From the NCBI GenBank assembly GCA_002431915.1, contig DJEP01000115.1, positions 1,204 through 22,793 of the forward strand: a DNA stretch of 21,590 bases, given 5' to 3'. The notes beneath the pieces are model-generated. The model was not told the DNA's origin. It worked only from the letters and a program-made list of their open reading frames with translations, and did no database searches. Shown piece after piece: positions 13,821 to 21,590 of the stretch (positions within the stretch are counted from its first letter, which is position 1; every line of letters starts with the position of its first letter). The DNA comes from Lachnospiraceae bacterium UBA5895. Its GTDB lineage: Bacteria; Bacillota; Clostridia; Lachnospirales; Lachnospiraceae. Both the position numbers and the translations under genes were made by a program.

Positions 13821-16256
13821 TTAGCCCATGGTGATGACTACATTGTACTCTTCCTTACCTTTTTCGTAAGGAATGATGTGTCCGTCTACAGCCTTGCCGT
13901 CTACGGTCATGGATACGACACCCTTTTCCACATTCTTAGGGTTCTTCACCTGGATGTGATAGGTTCCCTCACGGAACTTACGGGTGATGGAGAAATCACC
14001 GAAGTCCTTGGGAACACAAGGATCTACGGACAATCCCTGGTGGGTAGGATATACACCCAGGATGTACTGGGAGATATTTACAAAAGTCCATGCAGCGGTA
14101 CCGGTCAGCCAGCTGTTCTTTGCTTCGCCGTGGAATTTAGCATCCTTACCGGCTACCATCTGAGAGTATACATAAGGCTCGGTACGATGGATCTCACTGA
14201 TATCCTCGATGTATGCGGGACAGGTCTTACGGTAGATCTCGAAAGCTCTGTCGCCTCTGCCCAGAACGGTCTCTGCGATGGATACCCAGGGATTGTTGTG
14301 GCAGAAGATACCGGCGTTCTCCTTATATCCGGGGGGATAAGAGGATACTTCACCAAGTTCGAGGTGATACTCCGTGTATGCAGGCTGTAAGATCATGACA
14401 CCATACTTGGTATCCAGTCTCTCTTTTACGGAATTCAGTGCCTTCTCGGCAAGTCCTTCCTTCACACCGACACCGGCCAGTACGCAGAAGCCCTGAGGCT
14501 CAATGTAAATCTGACCTTCACGGCATTCTTTGGAACCTACCTTGTGACTGTAGGCATCGTAAGCACGAACGAACCAGTCGCCGTCCCAGCCATCCTTAAG
14601 GATCGCATCGTACATTGCCTGTACTTCCTTACGTGCGCGGGCTGCCTCGGCATCGTCACCCATCAGCTCGCACAACTGTGCATATTCCTCGCCGTATTTT
14701 ACGAACATACCGGCAATGAACACAGATTCGGCAACGGGGCCTTCGCTGGGACCGAAAGTCTGGAAGGATTCTCCGGGATGAGCGGAGAAGCAGTTCAGGT
14801 TCAGACAGTCATTCCAGTCGGCACGACCGATCAGAGGCAGATTGTGAGGACCCTTGTGGTTGATGATATAGTCTAAGGAGCGCTTTAAGTGATCCATCAG
14901 AGGAGCGGCCACGCTCATATCGTTGTCGAAAGGAACCATCTGGGTCAGGATGGAGGTATCACCGGTCTCTCTGACATAAGCGCTGGTACCTGCAATGAGC
15001 CACAGAGGATCATCATTGAAGCCGCTGCCGATATCGGAGTTGCCCTTTTTGGTCAGAGGCTGGTATTGATGGTAAGCACTGCCGTCCTGGAACTGGGTGG
15101 AAGCAATATCGATGATACGCTCTCTTGCACGATCCGGGATCAGATGTACGAAACCTAACAGATCCTGGCAGGAATCACGGAATCCCATACCGCGGCCGAT
15201 TCCGGATTCATAATAGGAAGCGGAACGGGACATATTGAAGGTTACCATACATTGATACTGGTTCCAGGTGTTGACCATGCGGTTGACCTTTTCATCAGCG
15301 GAATCTACGGTATAACGGGCAAGTAACTGTTTCCAGTAAGCCTGCAGTGCTGCGAAAGCTTCTTCTACCTGGGCATCTGTCTGATATTTTGCAAGCATTG
15401 CTTTTGCACGGGTTTTATTGATGACACCATAGGATTCCCATTTTTCGTCTTCGGGATTCTCGATATAACCCAGAACGAAGATGAAAGTCTTGGTCTCGCC
15501 GGCTGCCAGATCCACATTGATCTGATGAGAAGCGATGGGAGACCATCCGCTTGCCATGGAGTTGGTGCATTTGCCGTTCTCAACAGCTTCGGGAGAATCG
15601 GCACCTCTGTAAGCACCCAGGAAAGCATCTCTGCTGGTATCGAAACCGTCAATTTTCGTATTTACGGAATAGATTGCGTAATGATTACGACGCTCACGGT
15701 ATTCTGTCTTGTGATAAATGGTAGAATCCTGAACTTCTACTTCACCGGTACTTAAATTACGCTGGAAGTTCTTCATATCATCATCAGCATTCCACAGACA
15801 CCACTCTACATAAGAAAAGATGGACAGCTTCTTGTCTTCGGAGCTGCCGTTGGTCAGGGTCAGCTGGGAGATCTCACAATTATCGTTCAGAGGAACGAAG
15901 GAGAGTACGGAAGCCTTCACACCGTCTTTGGAGGAAGTGAAGCGGCTGTAACCGATACCGTGCCGGCACTCATAGGAGTCCAGATCGGTCTTGGTAGGCT
16001 GCCAGCCGGGGTTCCATACGGTATCTCCGTCTTTAATGTAGAGGTACTTACCATTGTTGTCTGTCGGTACGTTATTGTAACGATAACGGGTCAGACGTAA
16101 CAGCTTTGCATCTTTATAGAAGGTATATCCACCACAAGTGTTGGATATCAGACTGAAAAACTCGTTGCAGCCCAGGTAGTTGATCCAGGGAAGCGGAGTC
16201 TTGGGGGTGGTGATGACATATTCCTGATGTGCATCATCAAAATAACCATACTTCAT
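13821..16256 (-). CDS. cbpA: Cellobiose phosphorylase (GH94)
   Basis: This cytoplasmic enzyme splits cellobiose with phosphate into glucose 1-phosphate and glucose, saving one ATP. The protein has 811 residues, the usual size of clostridial cellobiose phosphorylases. Characteristic regions are MKYGYFDDAHQEYVITTPKT and TPLPWINYLGCNEFFSLISN at the N-terminus, GMGFRDSCQDLLGF, DGSAYHQYQPLTKKG, the catalytic acid D483 in GRADWNDCLNLNCFS, GESFQT, and the C-terminal WLTGTAAWTF. Related GH94 members act on chitobiose or longer cellodextrins; WNDCLNLNCFS and the overall length favour cellobiose, but this is by recognition only. The start is well supported by AAGGAG about seven bases upstream. It diverges from a LacI gene and sugar importer that probably supply its substrate. 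Confidence 0.88.
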   Translation of the reverse strand: MKYGYFDDAHQEYVITTPKTPLPWINYLGCNEFFSLISNTCGGYTFYKDAKLLRLTRYRYNNVPTDNNGKYLYIKDGDTVWNPGWQPTKTDLDSYECRHGIGYSRFTSSKDGVKASVLSFVPLNDNCEISQLTLTNGSSEDKKLSIFSYVEWCLWNADDDMKNFQRNLSTGEVEVQDSTIYHKTEYRERRNHYAIYSVNTKIDGFDTSRDAFLGAYRGADSPEAVENGKCTNSMASGWSPIASHQINVDLAAGETKTFIFVLGYIENPEDEKWESYGVINKTRAKAMLAKYQTDAQVEEAFAALQAYWKQLLARYTVDSADEKVNRMVNTWNQYQCMVTFNMSRSASYYESGIGRGMGFRDSCQDLLGFVHLIPDRARERIIDIASTQFQDGSAYHQYQPLTKKGNSDIGSGFNDDPLWLIAGTSAYVRETGDTSILTQMVPFDNDMSVAAPLMDHLKRSLDYIINHKGPHNLPLIGRADWNDCLNLNCFSAHPGESFQTFGPSEGPVAESVFIAGMFVKYGEEYAQLCELMGDDAEAARARKEVQAMYDAILKDGWDGDWFVRAYDAYSHKVGSKECREGQIYIEPQGFCVLAGVGVKEGLAEKALNSVKERLDTKYGVMILQPAYTEYHLELGEVSSYPPGYKENAGIFCHNNPWVSIAETVLGRGDRAFEIYRKTCPAYIEDISEIHRTEPYVYSQMVAGKDAKFHGEAKNSWLTGTAAWTFVNISQYILGVYPTHQGLSVDPCVPKDFGDFSITRKFREGTYHIQVKNPKNVEKGVVSMTVDGKAVDGHIIPYEKGKEEYNVVITMG

Positions 16257-16311
16257 AAGAAATCTCCTTCTTTCACATAGGTGTATGTTGAATGTTTACC
16301 TTTTGCGTTGC

Positions 16312-16347
16312 GGATTGCTTAATGTTAAGTAAACGATTAAGTAATCC
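16312..16347 (-). promoter_or_regulatory. Operator-like inverted repeat downstream of the GH94 promoter
   Basis: GGATTGCTTAAT (16312-16323) and ATTAAGTAATCC (16336-16347) form a 12-bp inverted repeat with one mismatch around a 12-base spacer. The 3' side holds AAACGATTAAGT (16331-16342), also found in the LacI leader. The site starts about ten bases after the predicted GH94 transcript start, a natural repressor position. Binding by the adjacent LacI protein is inferred. Confidence 0.55.
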
Positions 16348-16362
16348 GAAATTCTGATTAGT

Positions 16363-16391
16363 ATTATACAGAACCGTTTCTGAAAAAGCAA
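16363..16391 (-). promoter_or_regulatory. Sigma-A promoter of the GH94 gene
   Basis: Read on the minus strand, TTGCTT (16391-16386), a 17-base spacer and a perfect TATAAT (16368-16363) predict a start near 16356 and a leader of about 100 bases. Inside the spacer a near-palindrome centred on CG (plus strand CAGAACCGTTTCTG, 16369-16382) resembles a LacI-family operator. Confidence 0.75.
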
Positions 16392-16648
16392 TACGAATCT
16401 TGAAAAACCAAGTAAAATGCGCAATGTATACAAAAACGATGAGAAAAGATGAACAAGATGCCACAAAAGCAAAAGACCCGTAAAAAACAGGATTTACGAA
16501 ACGAAAACATATCAAACGTTATCGCACACATTGCCATTATATAGAAGAAAATCGTTCTGCATAAGAGCCAAATGTACAAAACTGCCCACGTGAAATTGTT
16601 AAATATAGACAAAGTGGATATTTTTTGGAAAAAATCTGCAAAAAAGTA
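16392..16648. other. Central part of the GH94/lacI divergent intergenic region
   Basis: No gene is visible on either strand. Several short LacI-type cores of the form AANCGNTT or close variants are scattered here (for example around 16434, 16514 and 16551), but they are too short to be called sites individually. Confidence 0.5.
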
Positions 16649-16677
16649 TTGCAAAATGCTCAAATGTGTTATATATT
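16649..16677 (+). promoter_or_regulatory. Sigma-A promoter of the second lacI gene
   Basis: TTGCAA (16649-16654), a 17-base spacer and TATATT (16672-16677) predict a start near 16684. It could drive the regulator and, by readthrough, the importer genes behind it. Confidence 0.65.
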
Positions 16678-16686
16678 AAAACCACG

Positions 16687-16703
16687 AAAACGATTAAGTT
16701 ACA
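16687..16703 (+). promoter_or_regulatory. Operator-like motif at the lacI transcript start
   Basis: AAAACGATTAAGTTAC (from 16687) repeats the 12-mer AAACGATTAAGT found downstream of the GH94 promoter, and it lies at the predicted transcript start. This position fits autorepression by the LacI protein (inference). Confidence 0.5.
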
Positions 16704-16748
16704 AAACAGGTCGGACGGAATGACGAAGACATGGAACAGGAGAACGGT

Positions 16749-17771
16749 ATGGCATCATTGAAAGACATTTCCAAGATTTGTGGAGTCTCCGTTGCAACTG
16801 TCAGCAAAGCACTGAACGACCACAAGGACATTGGAGAAGAAACCAAAGCAAATATCAGACGGGTGGCCAAGGAGATGGGATATTCCCCGAATCTTTCCGC
16901 AAGAGCACTGAAGACGAACCGGACCTATGGAATCGGAGTCCTCTTCGCAGATGAAGCACGAAGCGGTCTTACCCATGACTACTTTTCCAGTGTGCTGGAC
17001 AGCTTCAAAAGGACGGCAGAGAAGAGCGGCTACGACATTACTTTCATTAACAGCTGCAAGAACCGATCAGATCGAATGTCCTACCTGGAACACAGCAGGT
17101 ACAGAGGCTTTGACGGAGTGGTACTCGCCTGTATCGATTTCGGGGATCCCGAAGTCATTGAACTGGTACAGAGTTCCATCCCGGTGGTCACCATTGACTA
17201 CCTGTTCAACAATCGTATCGCAATCATGTCGGATAACGTGACAGGCATGAAGGAACTGCTGGAATACATTTACAGCAGAGGACATCGGAAAATCGCTTAT
17301 ATCCACGGAGCAATGTCTGCAACGACTTCTGCAAGATTGTCCAGCTTCTACCGGACGGCAGAACGTCTGGGACTGGAGATTCCCGATGAGTACATCAGAG
17401 AGGCAGCCTACAGAGATACCACAACGACCTATCGCGTGACCAACGAATTACTGGAGCTGCAGGATCCGCCGACATGTATCATCTTCCCGGATGATTTCGC
17501 TTCTTTCGGAGGCATCAATGCTATCAGACAGAGAGGATTACAGATCCCCGATGATATTTCGGTAGCGGGTTACGACGGTATACAGGCTGCAAGGCAGATT
17601 GAACCCAGACTTACTACAGTCCAGCAGGACACCGAACAGATCGGATGCCTGGCAGCCAGAGAACTGATAAGCCTCATTGAGAGACCGAAGACCACTATTA
17701 TCGAACAAGTCGTAGTACCCGGTAAAGTAGTGGAGGGCAAGTCGGTAGCACAGATACCAACAGACAAATAA
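16749..17771 (+). CDS. LacI/GalR-family regulator of the cellobiose-type locus
   Basis: The product has 340 residues starting MASLKDISKICGVSVATVSK, a textbook LacI helix-turn-helix. The hinge (GYSPNLSARALKTNRTYGIGVLF) and the sugar-sensing domain follow, with CIIFPDDFASFGGINAI and ISVAGYDGIQAARQIEPRLT segments near the end. The ATG at 16749 has AGGAG six bases upstream and the family-typical N-terminus. An ATG six codons earlier (16731) is possible but less well placed. It is divergent from the GH94 gene and 97 bases ahead of the binding-protein gene, so it probably represses both, with cellobiose or a related sugar as inducer (inference). Confidence 0.93.
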   Translation: MASLKDISKICGVSVATVSKALNDHKDIGEETKANIRRVAKEMGYSPNLSARALKTNRTYGIGVLFADEARSGLTHDYFSSVLDSFKRTAEKSGYDITFINSCKNRSDRMSYLEHSRYRGFDGVVLACIDFGDPEVIELVQSSIPVVTIDYLFNNRIAIMSDNVTGMKELLEYIYSRGHRKIAYIHGAMSATTSARLSSFYRTAERLGLEIPDEYIREAAYRDTTTTYRVTNELLELQDPPTCIIFPDDFASFGGINAIRQRGLQIPDDISVAGYDGIQAARQIEPRLTTVQQDTEQIGCLAARELISLIERPKTTIIEQVVVPGKVVEGKSVAQIPTDK

Positions 17772-17775
17772 TCAG

Positions 17776-17822
17776 GCATTTATATGGAAGCGCCGCAACC
17801 GCGACCATATGAATATAAATGC
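17776..17822 (+). other. Inverted repeat between lacI and the binding-protein gene
   Basis: GCATTTATAT (17776-17785) pairs perfectly with ATATAAATGC (17813-17822). A shorter alternative, TATGG with CCATA, is nested inside. It begins four bases after the lacI stop and lacks a T-run. It may be an RNA-processing or stabilising structure that separates low regulator expression from high binding-protein expression. No good separate promoter was found in this gap. Confidence 0.45.
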
Positions 17823-17868
17823 AACAAGCACTTACAACAAACAATCAACAAAATGGGAGGAAACAAAC

Positions 17869-19275
17869 ATGAAGAAAAAAGTACTTAGTGCTTTACTTAC
17901 AACCGCTATGCTTGCCAGCATGCTGGTAGGCTGTGGCAGCAGCAATGATGCTCCTGTAGCAGCTTCTACCGATGCAGCACCCGCAGCATCCACCGAAGCA
18001 GCAGCTTCTACCGAGGTAGCAGCTGAGCCTGCAGCTGAGGAAGGAAAAGTCCTCAACATCTACGCTTGGAACGAAGAGTTCAAGAGCCGTCTGATCGCTC
18101 ACTATCCCGGATATGAAGAGGTTGACGGTACCACCGGTAAGATCGGTGATGTAACTGTTAAGTGGAACATTACCCCCAGTAATGACAACGCTTACCAGAA
18201 CAATCTGGATGCAAGCCTGTTAAAGCAGGCAGATGCAGCAGCTGATGACAAGATCGATATGTTCCTGATCGAGGCTGACTACGCTCTGAAATATGTAGAT
18301 ACCGATTACACAATGCCTATTTCCGATCTGGGTATCACCGATGCAGATCTGGCTAACCAGTATCAGTACACCAAGGATATCGTTACCGATTCCAACGGCG
18401 TTCTGAAGGGCGTTTCATGGCAGGGCTGCCCCGGAGTTCTGATTTACAGCCGTGACGTAGCTAAGGAAGTACTTGGATCCGATGATCCTGCAGAGGTTCA
18501 GAAGGCAGTAGCTGACTGGGATACCTTTACCGCAACCGCTGAGAAGATGAAAGAAGCTGGTTACTTCATGACCTCTTCTGTTAACGATACCTATCGTGTA
18601 TACTCCAACAACGTATCCGGTAAGTGGGTACAGGATGGCAAGATCGTTGTAGATGACAACCTGATGAAGTGGGTTGAGGATTCCAAGAAGATGGTTGACG
18701 CTAAGGAAACCAATACCTATGATCTGTGGTCTGATGACTGGAGCAAAGGCTTCTATCCCGATGGCAAGGTATTCTGCTACTTTGGACCCGCTTGGTTCGT
18801 AGACTTCTCTATGGCAGCAGATGTTGACGGCTCCATCGCTAATGCAGGTGGCTGGGGCGCTACCGAAGGACCTCAGGGCTTCTTCTGGGGCGGTACCTGG
18901 GTATGTGCAGCACAGGGCACCGACAATGCAAGCCTTGTTAAGGATATCATCCTGAAGATGACCACCGATACCGATATCATGACTGACATCGTAAAAGATG
19001 ATAATGATTTCGTAAACAACGTACCTGCAATGGAAGCTATGGCAGCAGATACCTCTTACTCCAGCAAAGTACTGGGCGGTCAGAACCCTCTGGCTATGTA
19101 CTGCGCAGGTGCTGAGAAGATCGATCTGAGCAATCTGTCCGCTTACGATCAGGGATGTAACGAGAGCTTCCAGAATGCTATGAAGAACTACTTCGAAGGC
19201 AAGACCGATCTGGATGGTGCTCTGGATCTGTTCTACAAGGCTGTAGAAGAGAAGTATCCTGAGCTTACTCACTAA
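17869..19275 (+). CDS. Sugar ABC transporter substrate-binding lipoprotein
   Basis: The product has 468 residues. It begins with a lipoprotein signal peptide and lipobox LVGC (Cys22), then an Ala/Ser/Thr/Glu-rich tether to about residue 58, and a CUT1-type binding fold starting LNIYAWNEEFKSRL. Aromatic-rich stretches typical of oligosaccharide clefts are present (WGATEGPQGFFWGGTW, YFGPAWFVDFSM). The ATG at 17869 has GGGAGG eight bases upstream and begins exactly at the signal peptide, so an earlier in-frame start at 17809 is rejected. It captures sugar outside the cell for the two permeases downstream. Cellobiose or cello-oligosaccharides are suggested by the divergent GH94 gene, but specificity is not proven by sequence. 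Confidence 0.93.
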   Translation: MKKKVLSALLTTAMLASMLVGCGSSNDAPVAASTDAAPAASTEAAASTEVAAEPAAEEGKVLNIYAWNEEFKSRLIAHYPGYEEVDGTTGKIGDVTVKWNITPSNDNAYQNNLDASLLKQADAAADDKIDMFLIEADYALKYVDTDYTMPISDLGITDADLANQYQYTKDIVTDSNGVLKGVSWQGCPGVLIYSRDVAKEVLGSDDPAEVQKAVADWDTFTATAEKMKEAGYFMTSSVNDTYRVYSNNVSGKWVQDGKIVVDDNLMKWVEDSKKMVDAKETNTYDLWSDDWSKGFYPDGKVFCYFGPAWFVDFSMAADVDGSIANAGGWGATEGPQGFFWGGTWVCAAQGTDNASLVKDIILKMTTDTDIMTDIVKDDNDFVNNVPAMEAMAADTSYSSKVLGGQNPLAMYCAGAEKIDLSNLSAYDQGCNESFQNAMKNYFEGKTDLDGALDLFYKAVEEKYPELTH

Positions 19276-19314
19276 TCTGAATAAGATAAGCTGGCTGGAA
19301 AATAAGTAATGGAG

Positions 19315-19354
19315 AGCCGTACCTGCCTGGTTGGTCAGGTGGGTACGGCTTTTC
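19315..19354 (+). terminator. Intercistronic terminator or stabilising hairpin after the binding-protein gene
   Basis: Fifteen base pairs (19315-19329 with 19336-19350, two wobbles) enclose a six-base loop, followed by TTTTC. In many binding-protein operons such a hairpin allows partial readthrough, so that the binding protein is made in excess over permeases. Confidence 0.8.
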
Positions 19355-19408
19355 TCTCAAAAATGGGTAAAAGCAAGAACAGTTAAGAAAAAGAGAAGGT
19401 TGGCAGAA

Positions 19409-19430
19409 GCTTTTTTATAAGCAAAAAAGC
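19409..19430 (+). other. Small AT-rich inverted repeat in the leader of the permease genes
   Basis: GCTTTTTT (19409-19416) pairs with AAAAAAGC (19423-19430) around a six-base loop. No promoter with two good boxes was recognised between this repeat and the permease start, so the permeases may depend on readthrough. Confidence 0.3.
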
Positions 19431-19529
19431 ATAACGCAAGTAAGAGATCTGCTGCGAGCCTTATCGGAAAATTATGGCACGACAATCTATGCAGAAGGCA
19501 TGCATGGCAACCAAAGGGAGGAATGATTT

Positions 19530-20438
19530 ATGGCAAAGGTAAAACGCGGAAAGGTGGTAAGCTACAATAAATGGGGTTATATTTTCTTGATTCCCTTCAT
19601 TGTAGTATATCTGGTGTTCCAGTTAGTTCCACTTTTCAGAACATTCTATTACAGCTTTTTTGAGAACTACCGTTCCGGACTGACACAGATCGGTCCTAAC
19701 TTTGTAGGACTACAGAATTTTATCACGATTTTCAAAAATCCGGATATCTGGATTTATACCGAGAACACATTGATCATGTGGATCATGGGCTTTATTCCGC
19801 AGATCATTGTATCCCTGGTACTGGGCGCATGGTTCTCTGATCCCAGCCTCAGATTAAAAGGACAGAGATTCTTTAAGACGGTTATCTATCTGCCGAACCT
19901 GATCATGGCAGCCGCATTTGCAATGTTGTTCTTCACCCTGTTCTCTGAGAGCGGACCCATCAACGAGATCCTGATGCAGCTCGGATGGATCAGCGAGCCT
20001 TATAAGTTCCTCTCCAACGAATGGAGTACCAGATCTTTGGTAGCGTTTATGAACTTCCTGATGTGGTTCGGTAATACCACCATCCTCCTGATGGCCGGTA
20101 TGATGGGTATTGATACATCCCTTTTCGAAGCAGCGGAAGTAGATGGCGCAACCTCTACACAGGTATTCTTCAAGATCACATTACCTCTGCTTCGACCGAT
20201 TCTGATCTACGTAATGATCACATCCCTGATCGGTGGTTTACAGATGTTCGATGTACCTCAGATTTTGACCAACGGTACCGGTGATCCTATGAGATCGACC
20301 ATGACGCTGATTATGTATCTGAACAAGCATCTGTTCAGTAAGAACTATGGTATGGGCGGTGCACTCTCCGTGATCCTGTTTATTATCACAGGTCTCCTGA
20401 GTCTCGTTGTATTCAAGTTCTCCAACAAGAAAGATTGA
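19530..20438 (+). CDS. Sugar ABC transporter permease, MalF/UgpA-like
   Basis: The product has 302 residues with six predicted membrane segments, the first at about residues 15-38 (YIFLIPFIVVYLVFQLVPLF). The EAA loop near residue 208 (FEAAEVDGATSTQVFFKITL) docks the ATPase. AGGGAGGA precedes the ATG at good spacing. It lies 254 bases after the binding-protein gene, beyond a strong hairpin, and 15 bases before its partner permease. It forms one half of the transmembrane channel of the putative cello-oligosaccharide importer. An ATP-binding subunit is not encoded in the window. Confidence 0.95.
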   Translation: MAKVKRGKVVSYNKWGYIFLIPFIVVYLVFQLVPLFRTFYYSFFENYRSGLTQIGPNFVGLQNFITIFKNPDIWIYTENTLIMWIMGFIPQIIVSLVLGAWFSDPSLRLKGQRFFKTVIYLPNLIMAAAFAMLFFTLFSESGPINEILMQLGWISEPYKFLSNEWSTRSLVAFMNFLMWFGNTTILLMAGMMGIDTSLFEAAEVDGATSTQVFFKITLPLLRPILIYVMITSLIGGLQMFDVPQILTNGTGDPMRSTMTLIMYLNKHLFSKNYGMGGALSVILFIITGLLSLVVFKFSNKKD

Positions 20439-20453
20439 TAGGGGGTGGCAGAC

Positions 20454-21320
20454 ATGTTAAGTATCGAAACAAACGAAACAAAAAAGGGCATGGGTATTCA
20501 TGCCAGAAGAATTCTTGCATATGTAGTATTGATACTGGTAAGCTTCCTGTGTCTGTTCTGGTTCTATGTACTGTTTGTAAACGCAACCAGATCCCATGGA
20601 GAACTGACCAAAGGCTTTACCCCGATTCCCAGCACTTATCTGTTGAAAAACTGGCAGGGAGTTATGGCGGGAACATTGCCGATCGTAAGAGGTATGTTCA
20701 ACAGCCTGTTCGTGGCATTGTGCAGTGCGGTGCTCTGCACCTACTTCTCAACCATGACCGCTTATGCGATTCATGTATATGACTTTAAGATCAAGAAATT
20801 TATGTTTACTTTCATCATGGCAGTTATGACGATCCCTACACAGGTTACCGCACTTGGTTTCCTGCAGCTGGTGTCTGACATGAAGCTGGAAGATAACTTT
20901 ATTCCTTTGATTGTTCCTGCAATCGCCGCTCCTGTTACTTTCTTCTATATGAAGCAGTACATGGAAAGCGCATTGCCCCTGTCTCTGGTAGAGGCAGCCA
21001 GAATTGACGGTTCCGGTGAGTTCCGTACTTTCAATACCATCGTGCTTCCCCTGATGAAGCCCGCCATTGCTGTGCAGGCGATCTTCACATTCGTAAGCAG
21101 CTGGAACAATTACTTCACACCGGCACTGATCCTGCATAACGACAAGATGAAGACATTACCTATCCTGATCGCTCAGCTGCGTTCCGCAGACTTCCTGAAG
21201 TTTGATATGGGTCAGGTGTATGTGACCATCGCATTCTCCATCTTCCCCGTTATCGTAGTATACCTGATCCTTTCCAAGTTCATTGTCCAGGGCGTGGCAA
21301 TGGGAAGTGTCAAGGGTTAA
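20454..21320 (+). CDS. Sugar ABC transporter permease, MalG/UgpE-like
   Basis: The product has 288 residues and forms the second half of the importer channel. The first hydrophobic helix is at about residues 20-45, and the EAA loop near residue 180 reads VEAARIDGSGEFRTFNTIVL. The protein ends in the family-typical QGVAMGSVKG, closely similar to the end of the MalG-like protein at 348-1187 (EGVVAGAVKG). The ATG has GGGGGTGG five bases upstream; the in-frame GTG at 20445 lies within that ribosome binding site and is rejected. A strong terminator follows the gene, closing the operon. Confidence 0.95.
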   Translation: MLSIETNETKKGMGIHARRILAYVVLILVSFLCLFWFYVLFVNATRSHGELTKGFTPIPSTYLLKNWQGVMAGTLPIVRGMFNSLFVALCSAVLCTYFSTMTAYAIHVYDFKIKKFMFTFIMAVMTIPTQVTALGFLQLVSDMKLEDNFIPLIVPAIAAPVTFFYMKQYMESALPLSLVEAARIDGSGEFRTFNTIVLPLMKPAIAVQAIFTFVSSWNNYFTPALILHNDKMKTLPILIAQLRSADFLKFDMGQVYVTIAFSIFPVIVVYLILSKFIVQGVAMGSVKG

Positions 21321-21357
21321 TATTTCGCCAGCAACATTCAATACATAAATCTCTCCT

Positions 21358-21392
21358 GAAAAGCGGCACTCTTCCCCGGAGTGGCGCTTTTC
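21358..21392 (+). terminator. Intrinsic terminator of the importer operon
   Basis: GAAAAGCG (21358-21365) pairs with CGCTTTTC (21385-21392). After one mismatch CACTC pairs with GAGTG, leaving a short C-rich loop. The T-run is inside the 3' arm, and it lies 38 bases after the permease stop. Confidence 0.75.
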
Positions 21393-21394
21393 GC

Positions 21395-21423
21395 TTGCAA
21401 AAAAACCGGGAAACAGGTATAAA
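21395..21423 (+). promoter_or_regulatory. Sigma-A promoter of the last, partial gene
   Basis: TTGCAA (21395-21400), a 17-base spacer and TATAAA (21418-21423) predict a start near 21430, immediately after the operon terminator. Confidence 0.6.
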
Positions 21424-21525
21424 ATAAAGAGAAGAGTGAATGCGCGTTTGGATGAAAATGTCGGAAACGGCGGTAAAAGGCATTCGTATAGAATCGTGTA
21501 GAAACGGAAGAAAGAGGTAACTGCC

Positions 21526-21590
21526 ATGCAGATGTATGAGGTGACGGCGCTGGCACCGGAGGGACCGGAGGAGGTCTATCAGGCGATGGT
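21526..21590 (+). CDS. Start of an unidentified gene (3' end outside window)
   Basis: An ATG with AAAGAGG eight bases upstream opens a frame that runs without stop to the end of the window, giving MQMYEVTALAPEGPEEVYQA and then M. It has its own promoter about 100 bases upstream. Only about 22 residues are visible, with no signal peptide or membrane segment among them, and the family is not recognised. Confidence 0.5.
   Translation, partial: MQMYEVTALAPEGPEEVYQAM

Noticed and set aside
18415..19272. 285-codon open frame antisense to the binding-protein gene
   Set aside because: It is a shadow of strongly biased codon use in a highly expressed lipoprotein gene, with no start signals or motifs.

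Overview
The window looks like chromosomal DNA of an anaerobic, carbohydrate-fermenting Gram-positive bacterium, most likely a Lachnospiraceae-type clostridium. The reasons are moderate GC content with strong GGAGG ribosome binding sites, sigma-A-type promoters, LacI-family regulators beside sugar ABC importers that lack their own ATPase gene, a GH94 phosphorylase, an NrdG-type radical SAM activase and an archaeal-type AAA ATPase. The genus cannot be fixed from the sequence alone. No tRNA, rRNA, CRISPR array, transposase or phage gene was seen.

Layout. (1) 1-3868, plus strand: the 3' part of a maltodextrin-type operon, with a truncated MalF-like permease, a MalG-like permease, 4-alpha-glucanotransferase (malQ) and a LacI-family regulator. 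(2) 3911-4654: a radical SAM activating protein (NrdG2 type), with its start codon inside a potential hairpin. (3) 4672-5635, minus strand: an AAA ATPase gene broken by an internal deletion that removes the Walker B region. It is preceded by AT-rich repeats spaced 19-20 bp apart. (4) 6056-10195: a 1379-residue secreted, membrane-anchored protein with a PL9-type pectate lyase domain, behind a promoter with a perfect cre/LacI-like dyad. (5) 10286-11275, minus: D-lactate dehydrogenase. (6) 11421-12338: a DUF3298-type lipoprotein. (7) 12357-13738: a strong promoter, a fluoride (crcB-motif) riboswitch with an overlapping terminator, and a cation:proton antiporter. (8) 13821-21320: a cellobiose-type locus, with a GH94 cellobiose phosphorylase (minus) divergent from a LacI regulator, a sugar-binding lipoprotein and two permeases. 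(9) From 21358: a terminator, a promoter and the first codons of a further gene.

How the genes fit together. Both ends import oligosaccharides by ABC transport and process them in the cytoplasm, by transglycosylation (MalQ) or phosphorolysis (GH94). The pectate lyase acts outside the cell, and D-lactate dehydrogenase disposes of fermentation reducing equivalents. Neither ABC cassette encodes an ATPase here, which fits a shared MsmK-type ATPase elsewhere. The fluoride-switched antiporter is a self-contained resistance unit. The most distinctive features are the riboswitch/antiporter unit, the decayed ATPase with its repeat array, the paired operator-like motifs in the GH94/LacI intergenic region and the large modular pectate lyase. 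All family assignments come from motif recognition, with no database search.
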